64,000 bases of DNA from Heloderma charlesbogerti (Eukaryota > Chordata > Lepidosauria > Squamata > Helodermatidae), in assembly GCA_026122225.1 (NCBI GenBank), contig JANEZZ010002199.1:186001-250000 (forward strand), given 5' to 3'. The translations under genes and the position numbers were made by a program. Below, piece after piece: positions 34,081-45,949 of the stretch (the first letter of the stretch is position 1; each line of letters begins with the position of its first letter). The notes beneath the pieces were generated by a model that was given only the letters and a program-made list of their open reading frames with translations, was not told where the DNA came from and made no database searches.

Positions 34081-34498
34081 CTGTTTGGGGCGGGGTGGGG
34101 GAGAGAGAGAGAAACACAAAATCCTGTTAGAGGTTCAAGGCAGAAACCAAGGACCTCATCAGGGCTTGAGCTGCTTCTCTTATTTCAACATCTCCAAAAT
34201 TCTCCCCTTTCCTGTCTGTATGCCCTGCTGAAAGCTTGATTAGCATTCGAATACCCTAATTTCTCGGGCAATAAAGTGAATTCCTTTCTGGTCCATTTCC
34301 ACTTGGGTTCACTAGGCACAGATGTGCATGGTTATTTCCCTCCGGTGATATCAATTGCCACAGATTTTGCAATGAGAGATTGGGGGGCAGGGGGAGGTAC
34401 AGCGCAGCGACAGAATTGAAGAAGGGGAAGAGAGAGACCAAAATGGGAAAAGCTCTTTGCCCTGGAGTTCCTATTAATTAGTTGCAGGGGTAAAATAG

Positions 34499-34632
34499 AT
34501 GGTCAGATGCAAAGAATAGATGGTCAGATGCAAAGAGCAGATGGTCAGATGCAAAGAGTAGATGCAAAGGCAGATGCAAATAGATGCAGATGCAAAGTAG
34601 ATGCAAAGAGTAGATGGTCAGATGCAAAGGCA
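34499..34632 (+). repeat. Minisatellite (GGTCAGATGCAAAGAGTAGAT)n
   Basis: Tandem 21-base units, four complete or nearly so, with shortened units between them that keep AGATGCAAA. It lies in the intron upstream of the unit C finger exon. The shared core ATGCAAAG is one base from the octamer. Confidence 0.9.
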
Positions 34633-34797
34633 GTGATTGTTCAAAACCAACATTGCACTGGTTCACTCTGCTGTTCCATATACTGTAAGTGTAATTTCTC
34701 ACCAGCAAACACAGGATGCGTATTTTACCTGCAGCCTCTGGATCTAGTCCAGCCTCTCCCAACCTGCAGTCCCAACACATCCGGTGGGCACCAGGTT

Positions 34798-35270
34798 CAT
34801 TCATTCATTTATCATATTCCTATACCACCCCATAGCAGAAGCTCTCTGGGCGGTCCACAAAAATGAAAGCCATTAAAATGCATTATGCAAAGTACAAAAA
34901 AGCATTTACGTAAAAACATATAAACAGACAGCACACACAGAGACAACACATATCTAAAACAATTTTTAAACAGTCAACCAAAGACAATCCAGGACCTGAT
35001 TAACGCTCATTATATGCTGCCAAACGCCAGAGAGAAGAGGGCAGTTTTAACCTGGTGCTAAAAAGACAATAGTGCTGTTGCCAGGCGGGCCTCATCAGGG
35101 AGATCATTCCAGAACTGGGGGGCCACCACCAAGAAGGCTCTCTCCCTTGTTGCTACCCTCCGAGCCTTCCTTGGAGGAAGCACCTGAAGGAGGGCCTTAG
35201 ATGCTGAATGCAGTGTACGGGTTGGTTCCTGCCGGGACAGCTGCTTCTTTAGGTTGGGACTAGTAAGTTG
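34798..35270 (-). mobile_element. L2-like LINE 3' end
   Basis: Minus strand encodes PTRTLHSASKALLQVLPPRK, ARRVATRERAFLVVAPQFWN, DLPDEARLATALLSF, then an A-rich 3' UTR ending near 34798. It is in the enlarged intron of unit C. Confidence 0.8.
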
Positions 35271-35271
35271 G

Positions 35272-35350
35272 ATTCCTGCATTGAGCAGGGGGTTGGACTC
35301 GATGGCCTTGTAGGCCCCTTCCAACCCTACTATTGTATGATTCTATTCTA
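35272..35350 (+). mobile_element. CR1 3' terminal fragment
   Basis: GATTCCTGCATTGAGCAGGG, GTTGGACTCGATGGCCTTGT and CCAACCCTACTATTGTATGA form the invariant CR1 end seen also at 38600, 61204 and 62520. The following stretch, 35360-36360, partly matches the unit A intron (35380-35430 with 640-700) and otherwise shows no gene. Confidence 0.85.
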
Positions 35351-36364
35351 TGTCTAGTAAGGGCAGCTGTTGCATTGTAGTTCAGTAACTGGCACTTTTG
35401 TTCCCATGATAACTGTTCCCTCAGTGAACGGATTCTCCTGTGTATTCTGCTCAGGCTTCAGCAAGAATCAGGTACCAGGCAGCTGGGACCCAGGACTTCG
35501 AGGGAGTTGTCCAGAGAGGGGGTGGGGACACATGGACCAAACAGCCAAGCAGCCAACAGGGATTGCAGGGGACAGAGGTGAGCACCAGCATCCAAAGCTC
35601 TGGTCAGGGAAAAGGAGTAGAAGCTCAGGCAACATCATCATGGAGTTGTGGGGTGAGGGCTTCACAGGGACTAGTGCTCTGGAATGACTGGATCGAGTGC
35701 CATGTAACCCTGTGCCCTGGAAGCATTTGCATTGCAAAGGGACTGTTGGCGATGAAGGAGGAAAGCAGTGGGAGCTGGATCGCTGGGAGACCCACTTTGA
35801 GACCCCCATCCCAAGGCCTTACAAGGCCCGTTGGCTCCCCTGACTAATACCGGGTGGGGAGCCTTCATGACTGATTGCCTGCTTCCTCTGCCCGTCTTCT
35901 TAGAGTTGCCTGTACGTTTGCTCTCAGAACCTGCTTCTAGAAGCCCTATAAAAAGGACTTTAAGCTAGGGGTGCTTAGAGTTTAAGGGGGGTGCGGACTG
36001 CCTCCCACTAGGCCCACCATGGTCTGGATGAAGTCAGGGAGCAGGTCCTCATCCATGACAACATGTTGGTAGGCATGGTTCCACCCCCTGGTGTCACCCC
36101 CCTTTTCCTTTTTGGTGCTAGACGAAGGCACGGAACTATGCCTCCTCCCAGCGCAGAGGAAGGGACCCCGGCCACCCCACATCTCCACCGCTACCTCTGA
36201 TCTGAGATAGCAGCAGGGGTTCTGCTACTGGCACGTGCTAGCAGGGGAATTCCCAGCATTATCTCCAATCTCAGATCAGAGATAATGGCGGGGGGGGGGG
36301 GGCCATCCTCTGAGGGAATTCTTCCAGGGGGTGGGGCTTGGAGCCTAAGCCTCACCCCTGGGAG

Positions 36365-36709
36365 TGTAGTAAAAATGTAACCTAAAAGCCATTGTATGTG
36401 TCTTAAGCAGCACGTAGTATTGTAAGAGCTGCGCATGCCTGGAATGAGCAGACAGTAACCCTAAGATAAGGTTGCCAAGCAAACTGCTAGCAACCAATCA
36501 AAGTGACACGCTGGCTGAGGAATGCAAGCTGAGGTGATAAAACTGTAGCGCGGGGGTTGCCCAGGGTCGACTCTGCTTTTGAGCGTGAGCTCCTCTGTCG
36601 AACTGTTTGCAAACAGTAAAATCGAGTTGGACCCAGCCTGAAGTTGACTCTCCTCTTTGGGGCAAATTGGACTAGCCTCCAGGGGGCGACACTAGCATTT
36701 TGTGCAACA
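36365..36709 (+). repeat. 5' LTR of the endogenous retrovirus
   Basis: Starts TGTAG and ends GCAACA. It differs from the 3' LTR at only about five positions. The position matching the polyadenylation signal AATAAA of the 3' LTR reads AGTAAA here (36615-36620). The next bases, TTGGCGAGTCAGTCAGG, sit where the primer-binding site belongs; I cannot assign a tRNA. Confidence 0.93.
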
Positions 36710-37028
36710 AATTGGCGAGTCAGTCAGGAGTCCCTTGGACCACCCTGGGGTCAAACGACAGAACCGGCGAAGGTGCCTGTGGGGCGCGCCGGACCGCCTT
36801 TGAGGTCTGCCACGGCACCAGAGAACGGGGGTCGGGACACCCAGGAGGTTAAAGGCGTGGACTCCATTGATTGAGTCGACCAGGCTGAACGGGTCTGAAG
36901 AGACGGCACTAGGGTGTTGGGCAGAGTAAGTATTTCCCTTCTGTCTTTCTGTTTGAGTTGCCTTTGGAGCGTCTGAGGTTTGTTAGACTCCGTGTAAGCA
37001 TGTATGGTTTCAAATAGAGGTAGGCACA

Positions 37029-37286
37029 ATGGGGTCGGGTAGCTCCCGTTTAAAAAGCTCTGCCACTCCCTTGCGATGCATGCTAAAGAACTTTAGTAAA
37101 GTCAAAGATAATTATGGTACTAAGTTGTCGAAAGGCAAGCTGGTTACACTCTGTCAATTAGAATGGCCATCATTTGGAGTCAACTGGCCAGATATCGGCT
37201 CCTTTAATGAGGCCACAATTAGAAAAGTGCACGTTATTGTTGTAAATAATGGGCAATGGGATCAATTTGCCTATATTGATTGTTAG
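37029..37286 (+). pseudogene. Retroviral Gag matrix fragment
   Basis: Open frame of 85 codons beginning MGSGSS, with Gly at position 2 as needed for myristoylation, and containing the matrix-type pattern WPSFGVNWPD followed by a stop at 37284-37286. A proline-rich p12-like stretch follows in another frame at 37535-37756. The role in the parent virus was assembly at the plasma membrane. This copy is truncated. Confidence 0.75.
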
Positions 37287-38257
37287 TTGAATTGGTGCGG
37301 AAAGAATCCCCCTTAGTTACAGAAGTGTAAATGTGTAAATATGTTACTGGCAAAAGAGGTTATCAGCATTTGGATGAGTGCCAACCAAAATCCACTGAAG
37401 GCGAGAAAAGGTTGAATATAAAGTTCAATATTGTGAAGTCATGATGGTATGCTCCGAGGTGAAGCCCAAAGCCCCTGTTCTCCCTGATTCAAGCCCCACG
37501 GAAAGAGCTTGAAGACTGGGAGACCCTGCCCAAGGTGCCCCGAGCTCCCCCCGGTCTTATTCGGTCTGTTAGGTTGGGAGGAGAGGTTGTTGGGGGAGGG
37601 AGGGGCCCTCCAGAGACAGTTTGTCTGCCACCGTATCCAAGTTTGTTAGAAGAAGCAAAAGCAGTTGAAAAAGTTGCAACTTCTGAAGAAAGAGATTTGT
37701 TTGACGTCTTAAAGACTGTGGCAAAATCAAGAAACAAAGACAGAGCAAGTTCTTAAAATATCAGGGTCTGTGTAAGCTTATCTCTGTCAGCCTACTCAGA
37801 GCAGAGCCAAGGGGGACTTGCCTAACCCCCCTTCGCCGTGGCTGGTTTAGCCTTAGCAAGCAGAGAGGCTGGAAGGTGTCTGTGAGGACCTGACAAAAGA
37901 GTGAGATTTGCAAAAAAACAAACAAACAAGAAAAGCATCACAGCTGGAAAGCTGAGCAGCACTGCTCTGTTCTTATCTGTGGAGGAATCTAGAAGAGGTG
38001 TAAGGTTACACCTTCCCCATTCGAACTGATGAAGAGACACAGAGCTTTTGTTGAAAACATCCTTTCTTTATGGCCCAAAGCCTTCTTTGTTAGAGGCACT
38101 CTGCACATGGACTGGAACTTTGGACAGTTAAAGACTTGCCATAAAAAGTACTGTGAGGCTTGTCATAGCCTTAAACTCCCGTTGTTGTAGATTGTGTGTT
38201 TGTTTGTGATCAGCTCAGTGTACAGTTTGATTTGTGATTTCAACACTCAGATAAAAA

Positions 38258-38661
38258 GCTGCATTTGACTGAAAGAACTGGGTATATTTAGCCTTGAGAA
38301 GAGAAGACTGAGGGGAGATCTGATAGCACTCTTCAAGTACTTGAAAGGTTGTCCCAGAGAGGAAGGCCAGGATCTCTTCTCGATCATCCCAGAGTGCAGG
38401 ACACGGAATAATAGGCTCAAGTGACAGGAAGCTGGATTCCGGCTGAACATCAGGAGAAACGTCCTAACTGTTAGAGCAATACAACAATGGAACCCATTAC
38501 CTAGGGAGGTGGTGGGCTCTCCCACCCTGGAGGCATTCAAGATGAGGCTGGACAGCCATCTGTCAGGGATGCTCTGATTTGGATTCCTGCACTGAGCAGG
38601 GGGTTGGACTCGATGGCCTTGTAAGCCCCTTCCAACCCTACTATTCTATGATTCTATGATT
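38258..38661 (+). mobile_element. CR1 3' end inside the retrovirus
   Basis: [20 protein letters not shown], the RNVLTVRAIQQWNPLPREVV block and the terminal ATTCTATGATTCTATGA. It is 5' truncated and lies between the p12-like stretch and capsid/nucleocapsid remains of the retrovirus. Confidence 0.9.
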
Positions 38662-38972
38662 TCCATGGCTTTGATTTCATTTACCCTAATGAAGCATACA
38701 GATACAAATTGCTAGAGATTCACAGACTACAAAGGAAACAGCCTTCAAAAAGTTCAAAGAGAAACTACGAAAGTTAGTTTCCCTTTAAAAAGGGGGGCAG
38801 CAAATTCTCTTAACTTAAGAGGTGAGAGGGAAAGAGTCCCCCACTCTCCCGTGATACTTCTAAGCCCAGCTGTGTTTCTGAAGCCTAAGAAAGTTCCTGC
38901 CCCATGTGTTCCAGCTCTTTCTCAGAATCTGAACTGTTCTGACGTTCCATTTGCTCAGAGGCAAACCTGACA
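38662..38972 (-). mobile_element. Partial TGTCA-family LTR inside the retrovirus
   Basis: Ends in TGACA at 38968-38972. On minus it opens with VRFASEQMERQNSSDSEKEL in the same frame as the solo LTRs. 38690-38780 resembles 31880-31960 (ACTACAAAGGAAAACAGC). The other end is joined to the CR1 terminus, so it is incomplete or rearranged. Confidence 0.6.
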
Positions 38973-39739
38973 CTCTGCCAAAACTCATGCAGTGTGGAGT
39001 TGCCAATGCAAAAATGGTGGCTTGGAACTCTTTGCATGTATGAAAATGCCCTTCCCTTGATTTTGATGGGCCCTGACCATGCAGTCAGAGGAGCAGTATA
39101 ATGGTTAGATCTGCTCCACCATGCCCTACTATACAAAACAAATGTTTTCCAGTCATGGTGTTAGATTTTAATGATATGAAAAGGTATAAAAGAAGGCAGA
39201 AGAAAGTAGCAGACAAAAAGGCTTAAAAAAGAAAGAAAGCTTATCCCAAATGTGTGTCGTTGAGATTAGTAAGAAGATCTAAGCAAGCGAGTCTCTGTCG
39301 AAGCAATGGCAAACAGCCTAACTTGCAGAGAAGACAAAGAGTTAAAACTGGTACATGGCACAGAAAATTTGAAACATGATCTGCAGAACAGGCAAGCCAA
39401 AAGATAAGTGTGCCTGTTACAAGAGGGAGGCTATAGTAGCCATAAAAAGGGGCAAAGCCCCCATATGAAGCTTTAACAAGAATATTACCCACTAGAAGTG
39501 GACAATTAAAATAAAAAAGGCTTTTCTTAAATTGAAGCAAGCCGTAATATCACTGCCTGCTTTAGCCTTATCAGACCTCAGATCATGAAGTTTTTAGAGC
39601 TATGGTGCACATGAGAGCACATTAAAAGAGTGCCATTCCTGAAAAAAGGAAAAGGCAATGCTGGCAGCCACCATGGGCGGAGATATAAACCGCGGCTTGA
39701 GAGCACAGAAGCGACCGGGGGGGGGCAAAAAAGGAAAGG

Positions 39740-40560
39740 GCCGACCGGGGCTCAATAAATGTGCGTATTGTCAAGAGAAGAGACACTAAAAAGATTTTCC
39801 AGAGTTGAAAGAGAAAAGAAACTCACCCTGAAGGCTGCCAAACGCAGGCAGGATCCTCCGGGGTTGGGGGGGAGTCTAGCTGAAGGGCCACCACCCTATG
39901 AACAAACGCTTGGGAGAATCCCAAGGTAAAAGTAAGGGTTGGTGGCAAGGACTGTGAGGCCCTAGTAGATACTGGAGCCACATTTTCTATGATCCCTTTG
40001 AAGCCCCCCCGGCGAGAGAAAGTGGAAAGCATGTAACTGTAAAAGGAATTAAAGAAAAAAAACAAACTAAATTGCCCGTGTGTAAGCCCCTCCTCACGAA
40101 GACTGGAAATAACATACTGGAACATGCCTTTGTAGTTTCATCTGCATACCTGGTTGCCCTCTTGCGGCGTGACTTGTTAACAAAACTGCAAGCTAAAATC
40201 TTCTTCCGTGATAATCAGATTGTAGTACAGCTGCCAGCAATGCAAGGCTCAAATTAGCAGATGGCCCTTCAAGCAGTGGAGATTGTGTCAGAGGCCAAAG
40301 GGACTGAGATTTTAGAGAATGTTGATCCATGTGTGTGGGCAGACAGAACCCCTGCCCGACCAAATGCATAACACAAATTAAAATCTTCTTTAAAAAGGGA
40401 GAGCCCTGTGTGCGTGAGGCAGTATCCTCTGAAGAAAGCCACCTGTGCAAGCTTGAAGCCGCTCATTGAGAAGTTCAGAAGTTATGGTTAGCTAATAAAG
40501 GGATCATCCCCCTTTTAACACCCCGATTTTGGGTGCGCCCGAGGCAGATAGCACCTCCTT
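39740..40560 (+). pseudogene. Retroviral nucleocapsid, protease and RT start, broken
   Basis: A nucleocapsid knuckle begins CAYCQEKRH at 39760 but is cut by TAA at 39787 and lacks its last Cys. The protease active site LVDTGA is intact at 39962-39979. The protease end (RRDLLTKLQAKIFF) and the first part of RT (PLKKATCASLKPLIEKFRSY) follow, with frameshifts and stops. RT stops near 40560, before its catalytic region. Confidence 0.85.
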
Positions 40561-41460
40561 CAGGTTAGACCAAGACCTGAGAACAGTGGCTGACTGCCAT
40601 TTGTGCCTCAAAAACAATTCAAAAATGTTTGAGCCCCCAGCTCAAATGAGAAGTCGCCCATGCGCTTACTATCCTTTTCAGAGATTTCAAATTGACTTTT
40701 CAGAGTTGCCCCAGACTCATGGTTATCGGTACCTGCTAGTAATGATAAAACCAATTGACTGCACTGCACAGACAGTAGCCAAGATCCTGTTAAAAAGTAA
40801 TCCCTAGGCTCTTGTTACCTAAAGAGAGTGAATCAAATCAGGGGCCCCATTTTGTTGGACAAGTGACGCAAGTAGTGGCCCAGGCATAACAAACTAACTA
40901 GAAGCTACACTCCCCTTGGAAACCTCAATCCACAAGTCAAGCTGAGAAGATGAACTGCACCTTAAAGACAATGCTCACTAGAATTTGTTTAAAGATTAAG
41001 TTGAAAGGCCACAGGCCTTGCCAATCACCTTGACTTGAGTACGGTGCACCCCCAAGGGAAGTATTAAATTGACACCTTTTAAACGTTCCATAAGCGCCCA
41101 CCTCGGATATTACCTATGGCTGATAGCTTAATGTGAATTTAGAAGTAAAAGTTTTAAGATTCAAGGTTATGTTACTGCTTTGCAGTCTGTTTTGTTTTCA
41201 CAGGTTTGCGACACCGCACCAATCCTGGCCTTTAGATGCTCCAGTGCATAATCTCAATCCCAGCGATTGGGTGCTAATCCAGTCCTAGAAAGATGAACCA
41301 CCTACCAAGGAGCGGAAGGGTCTGTTTCAGATCCTACTTACCACTCCCATTGCTATAAAAGTCGCCAAAGGGAAGAAGTGGATTCATCACACTAAATAAA
41401 GGCATCACCTGCACCAGAGAGGGTCACACCAGAAGCTGACCCACCTGAAGGTCACCGTTG
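40561..41460 (+). pseudogene. Retroviral integrase remains
   Basis: Directly after the RT start: the end of the zinc-binding domain (CHLCLKNN), the core start (RFQIDFSELPQ, with the first catalytic Asp), QGPHFVGQVTQV with SNQG where the second catalytic Asp is expected, AEKMN with the Glu, and the C-terminal stretch PSDWVLIQS...IKVAKGKKWIHHT. Several stops are present. The integrase would have joined viral DNA to the host; this copy is inactive. From 41460 to 41733 I see no recognisable Env. Confidence 0.85.
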
Positions 41461-41743
41461 GAATAATGAACCCCTGAAAGGACTCAAGTAGCTCTACAGA
41501 AAGAGGGTGCTCTCGTTTCAAGGGTTCCTGATGAACGGAACAAAACTGAGTTCCAAAAGTTCAAAAAAACTGTGTTTTTGTTGTCAACATTCTAGTAGCT
41601 AAAACAAAGGCGTCCTAGGCCTCACTTGCTGTTTAGAGAAAACTGTCAATGCCACAGCGATAATAGTTTGCGCCTTTAAGTGCGTAGTCCACCGCTGGAC
41701 CAAAGAGAGTATAAATTTGAGAAAAGCCTTTTGAGGGGGGAAT

Positions 41744-42086
41744 TGTAGTAAAAATGTAACCTAAAAGCCATTGTATGTGTCTTAAGCAGCACGTAGTATT
41801 GTAAGAGCTGCGCATGCCTGGAATGAGCAGACAGTAACCCTAAGATAAGGTTGCCAAGCAAACTGCTAGCAACCAATCAAAGTGACACGCTGGCTGAGGA
41901 ATGCAAGCTGAGGTGATAAAACTGTAGCGCGGGGGTTGCCCAGGGTCGACTCTGCTTTGAGCGTGAGCTCCTTTGTCGAACTGTTTGCAAACAATAAAAT
42001 CGAGTTGGACCCAGCCTGAAGTTGACTCTCCTCTTTGGGGCAAATTGGACTAGCCTCCAGGGGCGAAACTAGCATTTTGTGCAACA
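41744..42086 (+). repeat. 3' LTR of the endogenous retrovirus
   Basis: Preceded by the purine tract GAGGGGGGAA at 41733-41742. AATAAA at 41993-41998. Ends GCAACA, followed by the GGAG duplication. Confidence 0.94.
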
Positions 42087-42296
42087 GGAGGAACCCCAAG
42101 AGGCAGTGCAGGCCAGATAAGGGTGCCCCATGGACTGGATCAGGACCACAGATGGGAGGTTCTGCACCCCTGCTCTAAGTTGACTGAATGTTCGACAATA
42201 AATCCTCGTTCCTGACCACCTGCGGAAAGACAGCAAGGTAGATGAGCCAGAGAGAGAGACAAAAAGAGAAAAAGAGGGAGAGAGAATGGCCCAAGG

Positions 42297-42397
42297 CCAC
42301 ACCCAGTGAGCTTCCTGGCTAAGTGAGGATTTGAACCTGGATCACCCCAGTCCTAACCCGACACTCTAACCACTACACCACCCTGGCTGTACAGTGA
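42297..42397 (-). mobile_element. tRNA-derived SINE head
   Basis: CACACCCAGTGAGCTTCCTG, GAACCTGGATCACCCCAG and CTAACCACTACACCACCCTG are the tRNA-like end of the SINE family on minus. It is preceded by purine-rich low-complexity sequence. From 42400 to 43600 I see no gene I can support. Confidence 0.75.
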
Positions 42398-43619
42398 GTT
42401 AGACCCTCTTGTCCAGAATTCCCTCTGCTGACAGCCAGCGGCTCTCCAAGGCCTCCGTTAGGGCCTTTCCGTGTGCAACTTTCACACATCTCTGGGCTCC
42501 AGCTGCTAGGCTACGCCATGTGCTGCGTTGTGCGGATGGGATGGAAAGGGACAGAGCATTGCAGCTTCCACTCCCCACCCCATTTAAGCTCCGATGAAGG
42601 AGAGGATCTCTGGGGAGAGAGCTCTGTTGATCTGTCCAATGGACACAAGCAGGGAGGAAGAAGCCCCAAGGGACGTCCACCGGGAGAATTCACAGCCTGA
42701 TGGGTCAGTCTGTCCTCAGCGAGACTGAAGACACGCTGAAAAATTCACCAACGGACCTCTTCAATTCCCAGACGAGAAACGGCCCCACTACACTTCTACC
42801 CAGGTACCTGCCGATCCCTCTCCTTCCTCGGCGCTTCGGACAATCAGATCTTCCCCTCCTTCCAGCCCGGAGTCGAGGTCTGGTTTGGACGTTTCTTTCA
42901 GAGAAACAGACAGGCAGTTACATCTCTCTACCAAATATCCAGGAGGCCCAAATCCACCCATTGCTGTGGCCCCTCCCCAGCACAGGAAAGACAAGATCTT
43001 GCATCTCCTGTGGATGAGTGTGTGAACCAAGCAGGATCCGTGGTACACTTGTAAAACAGGCAATCGCTGCACACTGAGGTTGCCTTTACGTTAATGAAAA
43101 AGTCCGCAGTCCTCCCACTGTGCAGCCTTTCGGTGTTTGCAGTGGGTTCTCAGGCGGCGACCACGTGACTGCTGAGGGGAAGTTTTTAATTTTCAAGGTT
43201 CCATAGAGCTCCATGAAACAGTGCCATCTAGTGGCTGTTTTAATAGCGCAATATTCCCACATATCCTAATACTTCATTATTTCTGGATCTATTTAACATG
43301 GGATAACCAGAAAATATCTCTGGATGTGCCCTGGAGGTTGACGACATCACGAAGAGGGCCTGCAAACTACCGTGAGGGAGCAATCTCAATAGCAGGATAA
43401 AACCTCCATGTGAAGAAGCCCTAAGCTTAGCTTACTGGTACTGTGGTATCTCAGCCCATGGAAAGAAAACCTGAACGTGGGGGGCATTTTTCCTCCTCAT
43501 AAAAACACAAGAAGAACCCTGCTGGAACAGGCTGAAGTCCTCTCTAGTCCAGTATCCTACACAATATTTCCCACAGTGGCCACCCAGATGACTCTGAGAA
43601 GCCCACAAGCAGTTTGTTT

Positions 43620-44200
43620 CCAGGCACAATTCAAAGTGCTGGTTATGACCCACAAACCCCAAACTGCTTGGAACCAGGTTCCCTCAAGGCCTGCCTTCTC
43701 ACGTACAAGCCTACCCAAGTCTTCAGGTCTTCCAGAGAGGTCCTTCTTTCAGTCCTGTCAATATCTGAGGCTTGTTTGGTGGGGATTTGAGAAAGGACCT
43801 TCTTAATGGCTGCATTCAAGCTGAGAATTCCCTTTCTAAACAGGCCCGCTTAGCCCTTTCTTTCATGTTCTTCTCCCATCTAGCAAATATGTTTTTATTT
43901 AGACAGGCCTTTGGCCTCTTGAGCTAACCCAATGTTTTCATTTATGGCTTGTCTAAATTTATGGTGTTAATTTATGGCTTGTCTAAATCTAAAACTATTT
44001 ATTATAAATATATAAACATTAAAATATTTTAGATGTGGCCTCTGTTAGGGTCTTGGTTTTCTCGCCTATTCTTGCTGATGACTTTAAAATCCAGTGAGAA
44101 TTTTCATTAAAAGAAAATGTTTTATTGCATTTTTATTGTTGCAAGTCATCTTGGGAACCACATCTATTAAACTGGGATATAAACTGAAATAATACACACA
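43620..44200 (+). mobile_element. L2-like LINE 3' end, unit C copy of the shared insertion
   Basis: FKVLVMTHKPQTAWNQVPSR and the RSSREVLLSVLSI-like stretch, then a tail ending AAACTGGGATATAAACTGAA at 44165-44190, about 40 bp from KRAB-B. It corresponds to 2280-2935 of unit A block for block. Confidence 0.85.
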
Positions 44201-44230
44201 TGTTCACTCATAATATATCTAAGGACCTAC

Positions 44231-44311
44231 CTGTCTTTCTCTCCTGGAGAAGCAGGTCTCCCTTCCCTTCAAGCCAGCAGATGAGGTCAGATTTGGGCAT
44301 CAGAGGATCTT
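44231..44311 (-). CDS. Unit C: KRAB-B exon
   Basis: An 81-bp exon with acceptor CATGAAG and donor ACAG|GTAGG, encoding EDPLMPKSDLICWLEGKGDL followed by LLQERKT. The B-box core SDLIxWLE is present. It is 27 codons, one fewer than in A and B and equal to D. Phase 1 on both sides fits KRAB-A and the finger exon at 34080. Confidence 0.94.
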
Positions 44312-44647
44312 CTTCATGGGAGAGCAAAAACATAACTGTTATTTATGGAACCTGTGACTCCAAAAATATTCAGAAATTCCGAACAACACCATCTCTGTCC
44401 TCCAAGCACCAACCATCCCAAGGAAAAGACAAACAGAAGGAAGGCAAGATATTTTTAAAAAGGAAAGTAACAGGTGGGGAGAATGCATGATGGGCCTGGA
44501 ATCCTCCGACTGGCGTTTGCTGCTTGCCCAGCTAGGACTGAAATGCCAGGTGGGTAATTGTGTAGTGGGAAGCCAGCCCCCTTTCCCTCATAGCCGTATT
44601 GCAGCAAGAGGATGGGACGGCCCAGCCTAGAGAGAAGCACCTGTTTA

Positions 44648-45034
<387 letters not shown>

Positions 45035-45484
45035 TCACCACCAACGCTGAAGGTAATCAAGCTCACCTCTTAATACAAAAGAGAAAACCGAGCAGGATAA
45101 GATAAAAATATTGTCATGGTGACCCACAGTGAGACTTTTTATACAGGCTCCCGTGTTTTTCTTTACTTCTGTTTCCTGCCTTATGAAGACTCCTGAGTTC
45201 CATTTAGGGTCAGAAACAGGCTTGGACAACTCCTGGCTTCTCCATTTTGTACTACTGCCCCCCGCCCGCCCACCCACTAGCACCCTCCTGATTGGTTATT
45301 AGCACAGAGCCTGCGAGAGAAGAGTTCTGTGAAACTCAAAAGGCAGCACAGCGTCTTCCGAGCAGGCGGGCAAGTGGTAATCTTGCAGCCCCAGAAGCAA
45401 AGCTAAAAGAGTCTGTTCCTTTGACCCTCCTAACAAAAAAGGAAGCACTCGGCCTGCCCCCTTCAGGTCTCCCAGTGATCCCTC

Positions 45485-45750
45485 CCTTACCGGAGCTGGG
45501 GTGCCTGGAATATCGAGTCTCCTTGCCATGAAGCAGCCCAGGAGCAAGGCCCCTCTTAGCAGCCAGATCAGGTTTTCTCCTCTCCGTCAAAGGGTTGGTC
45601 TTCCTGGCTGCGGAAAGGAGGCTGCTACTTCCTTTCCACAAGTCATGCAGCCTTCCCAGAAAGTAGCCCAGCAGGAGCAAAGCTCCTCTAATGGCCAGAC
45701 CTGGATTTCTTCTTCTTGCAGGACAGTTGGCTCCACTGTCTGATAAAAGG
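45485..45750 (-). other. Possible alternative or 5' exon of unit C
   Basis: Homologous to 3918-4181 of unit A, with a matching donor (CTCCG|GTAAGG near 45492) and a similar open frame (RRKPDLAAKRGLAPG). The evidence is limited to similarity between two paralogous segments. Confidence 0.35.
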
Positions 45751-45949
45751 AGGGTGCTCTCTACCTCAGGGGGCCTGCATCCCCTTGCCTGGAACTAATC
45801 TGGAAGCTGTGCCCTTCTTTGCGGCTAGTTCTGGTTCTCTCCTCCATGGGGCACACAGCAGACGTGCAACAGAAGCTTCCCTTATCAGGGCCAGAACAAC
45901 TTCCAGCTAAGCAAAGTCTGGATCCCACTGCTAGTGTGACACTGCTAGC

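Larger units (their letters stand above)
36365..42086 (+). mobile_element. Endogenous retrovirus, gammaretrovirus-like, defective
   Basis: A 5.7-kb provirus bounded by LTRs of 345 and 343 bp and flanked by an identical 4-bp GGAG duplication (36361-36364 and 42087-42090). A polypurine tract precedes the 3' LTR. Gag matrix, a broken nucleocapsid knuckle, protease, a short RT start and integrase remains lie in order. Most of RT and RNase H, much of Gag and practically all of Env are missing. A CR1 3' end and an LTR fragment lie within the Gag region. It sits in the intron between the KRAB-B and finger exons of unit C, antisense to the gene. The element cannot encode a complete virus. Confidence 0.93.

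Noticed and set aside
36710..36730. Assignment of a primer tRNA to the retrovirus
   Set aside because: The bases after the 5' LTR begin in the right place, but I could not match them to a tRNA 3' end with confidence.
41460..41733. Env gene of the endogenous retrovirus
   Set aside because: The space between the integrase remains and the purine tract is under 300 bp and shows no surface or transmembrane protein features.
42700..43017. Open frame of 105 codons as a gene
   Set aside because: No recognisable domain, no exon signals and overlapping open frames on both strands; it looks like chance in GC-rich sequence.
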